Assembly: GCA_035772735.1 (NCBI GenBank) | Contig: JASDFA010000016.1 | Span: forward strand, 150,920,501-150,984,500 | Origin: Datura wrightii | Lineage: Eukaryota; Streptophyta; Magnoliopsida; Solanales; Solanaceae | Direction of reading: 5' to 3' | DNA length: 64,000 bases | In this document: positions 34,593-44,258 of the stretch, one piece after another | Layout of the letters: each line of letters starts with the position of its first letter | How positions within the stretch are numbered: the stretch's first letter is position 1 | Translations under genes and position numbers: made by a program | Notes under the pieces: model-generated | Database searches by the model: none | What the model saw: only the letters and a program-made list of their open reading frames with translations | Told to the model about the DNA's origin: nothing

Positions 34593-36504
34593 TGTACCAC
34601 AGGTACCATTTTAATTTCTTGCAAGTGAGTTAATTTTTGTTTATTTTCATATTGTGTTGTTTTGGTGGAAAGTTAAGCGCAGATCGAGGGGAAGTCTGAG
34701 TACCCGTGGAGGAGGAAGCTAACAAGCATGGAAGAGAAAAAGTGTGGGGTTGAACACCCACTTTTGCAAAGTCGAAGAAACGCATGCTGTTAGCTAAGCC
34801 TAAAGGCCCCAGGGAGTATTTCTCACCCTTTGTAAATTTTAATTTGATTCTATGAGGACATAGCATGATTTAAGTGTGGGGTGAGGGAAATTTCAAGGGA
34901 AATTTCAAAATTTTATGTGCTTAACGATTTTGATGAATGTAATGCTTGTGCAAAAGTTGGTGAGAAATTTGAAAAATTTGAAAAATCTTTGTGAATTAAG
35001 CATGACTTCATCACCCGTTGGTTTTTCTTTTCGGTTCTTTTCCGACGGGGGGTCTTTGAACCGAAGAATAAAATTTTTTTTTCTTTGTTTGTATATAATG
35101 TTTTTAGTCATAGTTAGAGACTGTTTCCAACGATGGATGGATGACGATCGTCTTGAGGAAAATTAGTCAGTAGGATGGTTTTTGATTCCGTAACTAATTG
35201 GTGCTTGATGTTCTTGTTATGTGCTATAAATGTTTGCAAGAGGCAAGTATGTTCAGTGTGAAGCATGCAAGTGTATAACTTTGTTTGAGACACTTAGGCT
35301 CTTGAATTTAACTCAATATGTTTGAAGCTTAATTTTGAATTCTTGTGATTAGCTGAGTAAGAGTCTACTTATTGTGTCTTGATTTGAGCATGTGCCATGA
35401 GTGTAAGGTTTTTGAGTATTTTGTGCTATTATGAAATGTCTAGAACTTGCCTGGTGTGTATATAAAATGAAATGAAGGATGTGAATTGTAGGAGATGATT
35501 TAGGTATTTCTTTGAATGAACCAAACTTTTATCCCTCATTATACCTACCTTGAAAAGTTAATCCTAGTTAACCCCATTGAGCCTTGAGCCTATTCTTTGA
35601 TAGCTGCAACATAAGCTTAATCGTTTTTCCTTCATTAGCCTTGAAATTGAACCAAAACTCCTAAGCGCTTGAAGGAAAAATACGAAAGAGTAAAGGAGTG
35701 AGAAGAATGAAAAAGACGGGAAAGTAGCAATTGTAAGAGTTGAGAAAGGTCGAGGGTGCACTTGTTTGAATATGGGTGAGTATTAGTAGGGAGTAAGAAA
35801 ATAAATAAATGAAAAGTTACTTATAGAACTCCTTACTAATAAGCTAAAAGTGCCTAAAGAAAGGGGGGAACAAAAGAGGAAAAAGATAGATGAAAAGAGA
35901 AAAAGGTGAAGTGAGGGAAAGGAAGTCCGTAATGAAGGCGTGATGTATTAAAAGCGCTTAGGAAAGATAGTCACTATTACTGATCATAATAGTACCTACC
36001 CGCACCTGAGTTACATTACAACCTAAAAAGTCCTACTTGATCTTACATTCATACATCCTTAAATTAGTGGAATAAAACACTAAGGGCATTCTTATGGGTC
36101 ATTACATGATGCATGTGAATTCTTTGTGAGAGTGAGTGTAATTCTATGCATGTACCCACACATGTTGGGATATAAAAATTGTTTTTGCGTGTGAAAATGG
36201 GTAACTCTCTTTCCGTGAGGGGCACATGTTTAATGAAGGATATAATTCATGTGGGATTTCTTAATCAGTTGATTTGCATGAGTTTGCTAAGATTGTGAGT
36301 CGATTCTTGAGGTTAAGAAGTCTTAACATAGTTGTACTTCATTTCAATGATCAAATCAGGCATGCTCTATTTTTAGCTTGTATCTTACGTAATCATTATA
36401 GCCGTAACTTGAATTCTCTTGCTAAATTAGTTATGTGGGAGTCTCCATATGCATGATATGTAAAAGATTGTTGGAGGACGAACAAGGCTTTAAGTGTGGG
36501 GTTG
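34593..36504 (+). other. Conserved 3' noncoding region of the 31983 element
   Basis: No supported ORF is visible. Shared blocks in order are the 'gtgtggggt' stretch near 34740, the GGTTC/GAACC hairpin (35030-35065), the 'gatggatggatgacgatcgtct' block (35133-35155), 'ctagaacttgcctggtgtgtat' (35438-35460), a purine-rich tract (35660-35960), 'attagtggaataaaacactaagggca' (36064-36090) and the AGGA hairpin plus 'taagtgtggggt' before the LTR (36468-36504). The same order appears in 44280-46169, although that element has a different ORF upstream. Confidence 0.72.
36468..36485 (+). other. Pre-PPT hairpin with AGGA loop
   Basis: TTGTTGG-AGGA-CGAACAA has one mismatch in the 7 bp stem. It is followed by 'ggctttaagtgtggggttg' and the LTR at 36505. 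Confidence 0.65.
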
Positions 36505-37688
36505 TGATCACGGGCAAAAATATATGCCCGAGATACGCTTTACGACTTAAATTAGTCTTGTTTATCTAAGATTATTGTATACATTTTCATGTAATTTTAG
36601 ATAAAGTAAAGATATGTGTTAACCAACATGATTAGCCTTTGTTTTGTAGGTTTTGATGACTTTTGAGCAACTAATTCATGAGTTGGTGAGGTAGAGGCTT
36701 GGAAACGGAATCAACACGCGAACGCCGGCAAAGAGGAGGCACAAAACAGCCCACCGGCGCGTCGACAAGGTGCCACGGCAGGCAGGCCGCTCACAACAGC
36801 CCACCTGCGCATTGGCAACATGCCACGGCAGGTGGCCTCCGCGACCAAGGGCTGCCAACGCGCTGCCCAAGCAGCGTGACACGCTGCCAACGCGGCAGGG
36901 TGCTGCCTGGGCCAATTTCGGGTGATTTCCAGAGGGCTTCCGCGTCCATAGCGTGTAACAGAGGCCGGGCTCCGCGATGCACTCCGTGACACGTTGCTTG
37001 TTATTCCGGAAAAGAGTCTTACTACTATAAATAGCACACTTAGGTTTATTTTTCATAATTCAGACTTGGTGGAGCAAGGACGTGGGTTACAGGCAGTTGA
37101 GGGACGAAAAAGCTCAGGGTTTTTCTCTCTTTCTTTCTTCTTTCAATCAATTGTTTGTATGATTAACACTTGTTTTAGGATGATTAATCCACAAATGAGT
37201 GGCTAATTCTCTTCCTTGCTGAGGTTATGAACAATGGTGATGAATTTTGATTATTGAATTATATGGTTTTTCATCTTCTTCTTCTATGTTGTTCTATTAA
37301 TTCTTGTTTCTACTGCATTGGTGTGTGGCCGACATTAATGTACATCTAAAAAGTCCAATTTCACTCGAGAGAGCACGAAATTGGAAAGTTGTGAATTAAT
37401 AGGGTATTGTTCTTAACTTGATTTGGGAAAATTGAGTTTTGATGTGCTTTCCTGATAGAAATATACTTGAAAGCCGTATTAGTCAATTTAGGAACTGGAA
37501 TTGTATTGCTAGGTCATAAATTGCATTTGATCACAGAAATGTTGACGGATGGTTTATGATTCTTAAGTGAGATTAAATACGAGAGTTTTAATCTCTAGGC
37601 TAATGTTCTTGGCTAGCAACTGGAACAGAAGAATAACCGAATTATGATTATAATCAAGTTCATTACTTGTTCTTAACCTTGGCATGCT

Positions 37689-39139
37689 TGATCTTGGGTA
37701 GATTTATATGCCCAAGTGATATTCAAACGTATCATTTTTACCTTGTTTGTTGTGCAATGTGTATATAATATCATGTAATTGGTAATAAAATGTGAATTTA
37801 TACTAACCAACATGATTAGCATTTGTTTTGCAGATAAAGGTGATTTTTAGGAGCTAAAATGCATGTTGGAACTATGTCGGAGTTGGACTTGGATGCGAGC
37901 GTGGAAAAGACCTTGGAATGCAGGATTTATAGGGGCTCCGCGATGGCTCCGTGCCATGCTACCATCGCGGTAGCACACTGCCTGAGCATGAATTAATTTG
38001 GCAATTTCCAGTGTACCTGCGCGTCAGCTCCGTGGCACGGGGATAGGCCTCCGGGATGGCCTCCGTGCCACGTTGAGGTTAAATTACCGGACCCTGGAAA
38101 TTCCAGTGAGGGTCCGCGTCCACGCCGTGTCACGGAGGCAAGGCTCCGCGTTGGCCTCCGTGACACGTTGCTTGTTATTCCGGGAAAAATTTCCCACTAG
38201 TATAAATAGCACACTTAGGTTTATTTTAATTAGAGTTTTTAGTTTTTAGACTGAGTTCAGAAGTGGAGAGCAGGAACGTGGGTTAGTAGCAGTTGAAGAT
38301 TGGAAAAGCTAAGGGATTTCTTCTCTTCTTTTCTTCTTTCTATCAATTGTAAGTCTAATTTACACTCATTTTAGGATGATCAATCCAAGAATGAGTGGCT
38401 AATTCTCTTTCTTGCTGAGGTTTTGAACATGTGTAATGAATTTTGATTGTAAATGATATGGTTTTATTCTTCTTCTTTAATGTTGTTCTATTAATTCTTG
38501 TTCTTTACTGCATTAGTGATTGGCCAACATTAATGTATATCTAAAAAGTCCAATTTCACTCGAAAGAGCAAGAAATTGGAAAGTTGTGAATTAATAGGGT
38601 ATTGTTCTTAACTTGATTTGGGAAAATTGGGTTTTGATGTGCTTTCCTGATAGAAATATACTTGAAAGCCATATTAGTCAATTTAGGAACCTGAATTGTA
38701 GTGCTAGGTCATAAATTGCATTTGATCACAGAAATGTAGACGGATGGTTTATGATTCTAAAGTGAAATTAAATACGAGAGTTTTAGTTTCTAGGCAAATG
38801 TTCTTGGCTAGCAACTTGAAGAAGAGAATTAACCAAAATTATCATGATTATCAGGTTCATTACTTGTTCTTAACCTTGGCATGTTCATATCCATTGTCTG
38901 AATTCACAAGTAAATAGTGTTATTAATTGTAGTATATAGTTTAGAAACAAAAACTCAATTAACCCTTGGTTACGTTGTTGTTAGCATAATTAGAAGTTAA
39001 ATAGAAATATAGTAAATTAGGCAATTTTACATATCTTGAGCCTCCTTGGATCGATACTTGGCTACTTAGCCACTTTATTACTTGTTTGACCACGTGCACT
39101 TGCGTGTCGGTTTTTACCCGTAGCCCAAAGCACCGAGCA
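37689..39139 (+). repeat. 5' LTR of the 37689 element
   Basis: TGATCTTGGG...CACCGAGCA. GC-rich inverted motifs fill 37920-38170 ('cgtgtcacggagg', 'cctccgtgacacg', 'ggctccgtgccac', 'cctccgtgccacg'), in two blocks separated by a stretch ending 'ggaaattccag'. Then come 'ttgcttgttattccggg' and the TATA box 'tataaatag' at 38201-38209, followed by 'cacacttagg'. Confidence 0.96.
38201..38209 (+). promoter_or_regulatory. LTR TATA box
   Basis: 'tataaatag' with the conserved downstream 'cacacttaggttt'. It lies 42 bases after the last GC inverted-repeat motif (cctccgtgacacg). Confidence 0.78.
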
Positions 39140-39145
39140 AGTTTT

Positions 39146-39163
39146 TGGCGCCGTTGCCGGGGA
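39146..39163 (+). other. Primer binding site, tRNA-Asp type
   Basis: TGGCGCCGTTGCCGGGGA, six bases after the LTR end at 39139. Confidence 0.93.
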
Positions 39164-39272
39164 GGCTAGGCGATTTGTAAAATTTTGTTTAGTGTAAATT
39201 TATTGTATTTGTATTTTTATTTTCTTAAGTGTTAACAACTTGGTCTTAGCCTGTATTTTGCAGATTTTGTTT

Positions 39273-40868
39273 CTGTGAACACTGGCAAGGGACAAAGATC
39301 TGGTGGAATCTTACTTAGAACCTGAACGGGAATTTCATAGTCAACGTAGAAAAGCTCTTCGAAAGAAGCTGTAGTTGCTTAAACAGTCTATGATGGAGCA
39401 ACCAAATCCACCAGTTGTTAGGGCAGTTTTAGTGCCCGATGAAGCAGCAGCAAGGCCGGTTCGCGAGGTGGCAATCCCACACGCTAATAATGTACATTCT
39501 AGCATCCGCAAACCAGAGCCTGGAGGGAGGTTTGAATTAAAGCAGAATATGGTGCAACTTTTGCACACAAGCGGGCAATTTACCGATCTCCCTCACGAAG
39601 ATCCACAACAACATCTCCAGAACTTTTTGGAGATAAGTGACACTTATATACCCGCTGGAGTGTCACCCGATTATGTTCGGCTCACCTTATTTCCATTTTC
39701 CTTACTTGGTGAAGCCAAGAGGTGGTTAAAAGCTGAACCACCCAACTCTATATCAACGTGGGATGATCTTGCACGGAAGTTTCTTATTAGATTTTTCCCT
39801 TCTGGTAAAACAGCCAGACTTAGGAGTCAAATCCTAAGTTTTAACAGAGGGAGGGAGAAAATCTATATCAAGCCTGGGAAAGATTCAAATCCATGTTGCG
39901 GGACTGTCCTCACCACCATCAGTCCAATGAGGTGTTGGTACACACTTTTATTGAGGGTTTGGAACCCCACACTAAAATTCTGTTAGATTCAGCAGCTGGA
40001 GGGCGAGCGCTGGAGAAGACCTATGAGGAGCTGTACACTTTGCTCAACCGAATTTCACAAGGCAATCCAGAATGGAATGCAGATTATTCAAGAGGTGGAG
40101 CAAGGAAAGCAGCTGGAGTGCTTGAAGTGGATGGATTCACAGCTATCGCTGCACAGATAGCTGCTTTGCAAAATCAGTTAAACACTCACTTCAGCAATAT
40201 AAATTTGAACCAGCCTTCAGCTTCAGTCAATGCAGTTCAACAGATGTGGTGTGAAGTGTGTGGTAGTAGTGAGCATTCAGCTGAATGCTGTGATGCAAAT
40301 CCTGATTCTGTTAACTTTGTGGGCAATGCACAGAGAAATCAACAGCAGTTTGGTGGTGGCTACAACTCAAATTGGAGGAACCATCCAAATTTTTCGTGGG
40401 GTAGCAACAATCAACAAGGCCAAAGTTCAGGGCAGGGTATGCACAGAAACCAAGGAGGGCAACAAAATTATCAAGCTCAATTCAGAAATCATAATGCCCC
40501 TCCTCCACCACCATCACCGACTATTGAGGAGATGTTCAAAACCATGATCGCTAATCAGGCACAATTGCAGGCTGACTATGTCAAATTGGCAGCCGAAGTG
40601 AAGAACAATCAATTGGCGACCAAGGCTCTTGAATATCAGTTTGGGCAATTTGCTAGTGCCCAAAATACTAGACCCAGAGGAGGACTACCTAGCGACACGG
40701 ATCCAAATCCAAAGCAGGTAAATGCAGTGACCACGAGGAGTGGTTTACAATTAAAGGAGGTGGAACCGGAAAGACCACCTCAAAAGTCAGGAGCAGCAGA
40801 TGTTGAGGGAGAGCAAAGTTCTGATAAGGGGAAGACTAAAGAAGCTGAACCAGAAAGGCCTCCACCCC
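39273..40868 (+). pseudogene. Athila-type gag, broken
   Basis: Gag would assemble the particle and bind RNA. The N-terminal part reads ARDKDLVESYLEPERE but lacks an ATG, and a TAG lies near 39370; the first ATG in frame is 39390. The capsid-type domain spans about 39540-39870 (GQFTDLPHEDPQQHLQNFLE, then LTLFPFSLLGEAKRWL and TWDDLARKFLIRFFP). A one-base gain near 39855-39870 shifts the frame to 39893-41032. There the domain continues (RDCPHHHQSNEVLVHTFIEG), followed by the knuckle CEVCGSSEHSAEC near 40250-40290, a Q/G/N-rich linker and a coiled-coil segment (FKTMIANQAQLQADYVKLAA). The whole layout is that of Athila gag proteins. Confidence 0.88.
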
Positions 40869-41673
40869 GTTCCCTCAACGACTTAAGAAACACAAGGAGG
40901 AGGCGTGTTTCAAGAAATTCATGGAGGTACTTAAACAGGTACATGTTAACTTACCTCTTGTTGATGTCTTGCAGGGAGTGCCGAGATATGCGAAGTATAT
41001 TAAAGACATCGTGGCTAACAAAATTCGTTTGACTGAGTATGCGGCGGTAGCTTTAACGGAGGAATGCACTTCCCGTATTCAGAATAGGTTGCCCACAAAA
41101 CTGAAAGACCCTGGAAGTTTCACTATCCAGCTGACTATTGGGCAAAGTATCCGAGCGCGTGGATTATGCGACTTGGGGGCAAGTAGAAATCTGATGCCAT
41201 CTTCGGTATTCAGAAAGTTAGGTCTAGGGAGTCCTAGACCTACAACGGTAATCTTGCAGCTAGCAGACAGGTCTTTGGCTAAGCCGGATGGCATTGTTGA
41301 GGATGTGTTAGTGCAAGTAGGCTCCCTCATTTTTCCGGTTGATTTTATTGTTCTGGACTTTGAACCAGATGCTGAAGTCCCATTTATTTTGGGACGACCC
41401 TTTTTGGCAATCGAAAAGGCATTAATTGATGTAGCTGCGGGTCAACTCACGATGCGAGCACATGACAAGGTCGAAGTGTTCGATGTGTACAAGGTACCTA
41501 AGCTTCCGACTGTTTATAAGGATCTCTCGGTGATCAACATAATTGATCATGGGAATGCTAATGGATTGAGTGATTCCCGAGAGTTACTAGGTAGGCCACC
41601 GGACAAGGTAGAGCACTATTGGGGGGATGATCATGATCGGGACAAATCGTCCATCTCCCTAGTAGATAAATGA
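40869..41673 (+). pseudogene. Athila-type aspartic protease, fused to gag, frameshifted
   Basis: A shift near 40865-40880 moves the reading to the frame of 40921-41673. Visible are FMEVLKQVHVNLPLVDVLQG-type sequence, KDPGSFTIQLTIG, then GLCDLGASRNLMPSSVFRKL with the D-L-G-A-S catalytic motif, the flap-like region, and PFILGRPFLAIEKALIDV, the conserved ILGRPFLA block that ends retropepsins. The stop is TGA at 41671-41673. RT does not follow; instead there is the dual hairpin and then noncoding DNA. The protease core itself is intact in this frame. Confidence 0.9.
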
Positions 41674-41682
41674 GCTTAAAGG

Positions 41683-41731
41683 ACGTCGAGCCGCGACGGT
41701 AAACCAGGCGCTGCACGGGAGGCAACCCGTG
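41683..41731 (+). other. Dual-hairpin module after the protease stop (copy C)
   Basis: Hairpin 1: ACGTCG (41683-41688) against CGACGG (41694-41699). Hairpin 2: CACGGG (41714-41719), loop AGGCAA (41720-41725), CCCGTG (41726-41731). Against copy B two base pairs are changed on both sides (T-A to A-T, T-A to C-G). Confidence 0.85.
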
Positions 41732-41959
41732 AAAATATTTTCTTTCTTTCTTTTTAGTGTGAATAATTTTTATTTTTCTTTTATTTTTTTTTTAACTAGG
41801 TTTAGATTTTCATTTTATTTAATATTTTTTTTATTTTAGTTAGGGAAATCTATTAATTTAACCAATTTTTGTTTATTGAGGTGATTTTCAGGTATAACGG
41901 AGGAAATATACGTGGAATCGAGAAAATGAGGCGAGGTATGAAAAATTAAATGTATTGGT

Positions 41960-42188
41960 GAAACAGAGCACTGGCGCGTTGGCGCCGTGTCACGGAGGCA
42001 ATGCTCCGTGTTGGCCTCCGTGACACGTTGAAGGCAAATCTGGATTTTTCAAAAATCCAGTAAGCCAACGCGTTGGCTCCGTGTCACGGAGGAGGGCCTC
42101 CGCGTTACCCTCCGTGACACGTTGCTCCTTATCCAGTGCCGGGTCACACCGGGTTTCCGGGTGACCCGCGTGTTTTCTTTAAATATAA
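41960..42188 (+). promoter_or_regulatory. Internal LTR-like promoter block upstream of ORF2
   Basis: Two GC-rich blocks with 'gtgtcacggagg' and 'cctccgtgacacgttg' (41982-42035 and 42075-42125) are separated by 'tttttcaaaaatccag'. They are followed by 'ctccttatccagtg' and an AT-rich TATA-like site 'taaatataa' (42180-42188). The LTR has the same arrangement: GC block, '..aaattccag', GC block, 'cttgttattcc', TATA box. I infer a duplicated promoter that would drive ORF2 apart from the full-length transcript. The open frames at 42049-42332 are read through it and are not genes. Confidence 0.6.
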
Positions 42189-42320
42189 CCCCGATTTCGC
42201 CCATTTTTCCCCATTCCCTCTTCCCTCCGTGACCAAACACCCATTTCCCCCTCCCCAAGCAACGTGCCACGTTGATAGGCAAAGAAAAACGTCAAGTTTC
42301 TCCGATTCTTCAATTCTAAG

Positions 42321-43032
42321 GTAAGTTTTCATCGTCTAACTCAATTTTTTTGGAGATTTTTGTCAATTTTGGGCATGTAAGGTGAGACATACCACCTTAG
42401 GTAGAAATTAAACATGATGGTGAATTATGTTGTGATTGATTATGTTCGGATTGTTGTATTTGGCATTTGAACTTGTCGATTATGTAAATAATTCGAAATT
42501 GATTGTCGAACTCTATCCTAGGGCTTGGGTTGTTGAATTTGACTTGGGAAACTTGATTGTTTGGTGAATTCGATGTCGGGGTGTGTTTATTATTTGAGAT
42601 AAGTCGTGGTAAATAGTGTGTCAATGTTCAAAGACGACTAATTCTCGAATTTTTGTGGGAAATTGCATAATGTGTGAATTGGTTAGATTGTTTATATTAG
42701 CTTGTATATGAAATATTTTTCTAGTTGTTTTTAGTTTGTGGTTGTTTTGTTGCTTGTGCGATGGTTGAATTGCTAGCGATAGTAGGATTGGGTATTAGCT
42801 GTATGAAGTCTGAGTAGTACACTAACCGTTATGCTGTCGAAATTTTGTTGTGAACGCACTAAGCAATATGTGTATAGTTGTTTGTGTTTGGGGTTGTAAA
42901 TAGAGCTATCCTTGCTGAAATTTTGTAAATATTGTTAAGAACTAAGTGTGGGGTAAAATTTGTTTAACCCGACCTTAGCCGAAGCTAACAAGTTTTTAGC
43001 TTAACGTTGTGCTTGTTTGTGTAAACTGACAG
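42321..43032 (+). other. Predicted leader intron of ORF2
   Basis: Donor 'ctaag|gtaagt' at 42321 and acceptor 'aactgacag|gt' ending 43032 fit plant splice consensus. 'gcttaacg' near 43000 fits a branch site. The interval is T-rich and AT-rich, with no coding. The ORF2 ATG lies 6 bases after the acceptor. A pyrimidine-rich leader (42190-42320) precedes the donor. This is prediction from sequence only. Confidence 0.5.
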
Positions 43033-43037
43033 GTACA

Positions 43038-44258
43038 ATGGCTAGCAGGAAAGACAAAGGCAAGGGTGCTTCTACCTCAGACACCGGCAAAAAAAGGATG
43101 AGACTAGGCACTGCAGTCCCAGCTGCACCTGCTGTTCCTCGCGGCCAACACCGCCGATACGGAACACGATGGGTCACCGATGAAGGGAAGAAATGGTACG
43201 CGAAGCACAAAGAAAACAAGTACTTCCCGGAGGAACATATTGCAAGGGAACCACTTGCACAGGAGTTCCCTCGCATTGTACAGAGGATTGAGGCAGCTGG
43301 GCTCAGCTTTATTTTTCAGGAGCCCAAGGAGTGCAACCTTCACTTGGTCCGGGAATTTTATGCCAACTGGAACCCGGCCATCAGGAGCCACACTATTAAA
43401 ATCAGAGGGCAGATTGTCACTCTGGAACCCCAGCAGCTGAATGCCATCGTTGGAGCGCGGGACACAGACGCCCACGTTCTCCGCCAGCTAAACATCACCC
43501 CACCGTACGCCGACATCAGACGTACGTTGTGTGGGGCTCGATCCACAGCCCGATGGAGTAGACACAAAGAGAGGGGGTACCACCAGACTCTGCCCTACTC
43601 GCAGATGAATAGGGAGGCCAGAATCTAGCTAAAAATTGTATGTTCGTGCTTGATCCCGGGAGTTCATATGACAGACGTGACCCGGGACCCTGTCTGCTTG
43701 GTGTATGCCCTTATGAAAGGGCTTGAGATTAATGTTGGGGCGGTCATAATATCTGCCATGAAGAGAGCCAAACTGCACCAGGGCCACAGATACGGGTTTG
43801 GCGGACTCATCACCACCTTCCTCCGAGGCCTCGACATTGAGGAAGAAGCCTTGGACTATATTCCACAACTGGAGCGGAGGGCCCTCGACGTGACAAAGAC
43901 TAAGGCCCCCGACACTACACACGGACCTGTGCTGACCTTGGGCGAGCGACATGCTCGTGACGATCAATACATGGCCCGTATGTTTGGCATGCAGATGCTG
44001 CAGCTACGGATAGGTGGGAGACCAGCCACCGAGGAGGAGTTATGGCAGCTGGAGCTGGACTACCCCTTTGGCGAGAATGCCAGAGCCTTATGTAAGGTGG
44101 GGCTAGCCTTTGTGGAGCCTACAGATGACGATGTCCCTACTGATGAGGAGACACGTCGTGAGGACTCTGATGTGGAGTCCGATGACGACGATGGAGCTGA
44201 TTCAGATATGGGCGACGAGGCCGCAGCACCGGATGAGGAAGTCGAATATTTCGACTGA
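43038..44258 (+). pseudogene. ORF2, 'putative plant transposon protein' type, one in-frame TAG
   Basis: The frame is 407 codons, starting MASRKDKGKGASTSDTGKKR. A basic, disordered N-terminus is followed by a conserved folded part from about residue 45 (TRWVTDEGKKWYAKHKE, LSFIFQEPKECNLHLVREFY, then SHTIKIRGQIVTLEPQQLN). After a TAG at 43626-43628 the same frame continues (TRDPVCLVYALMKGLEINVG, ERHARDDQYMARMFGMQMLQ) and ends in an acidic tail (DDDDGADSDMGDEAA). I recall this domain annotated as 'putative plant transposon protein'; its function is unknown to me. The first ATG after the predicted splice acceptor is used; an in-frame ATG at 43017 would lie in the intron. Confidence 0.75.

Noticed and set aside
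35564..35761. Short open frame in 3' noncoding DNA
   Set aside because: It lies across a purine-rich tract on the opposite strand and is not kept in sister copies.
36676..37056. Overlapping open frames on both strands (also 32149-32533, 21527-21897, 25790-26241)
   Set aside because: They run through GC-rich inverted motifs in LTRs, which keep several frames open at once. No homology or conserved start is visible.
39840..40930. Programmed frameshifting between gag parts and protease
   Set aside because: The two shifts lie inside domains, lack a common slippery site and restore known domain order only if treated as mutations. An upstream TAG and the missing start codon also point to decay.
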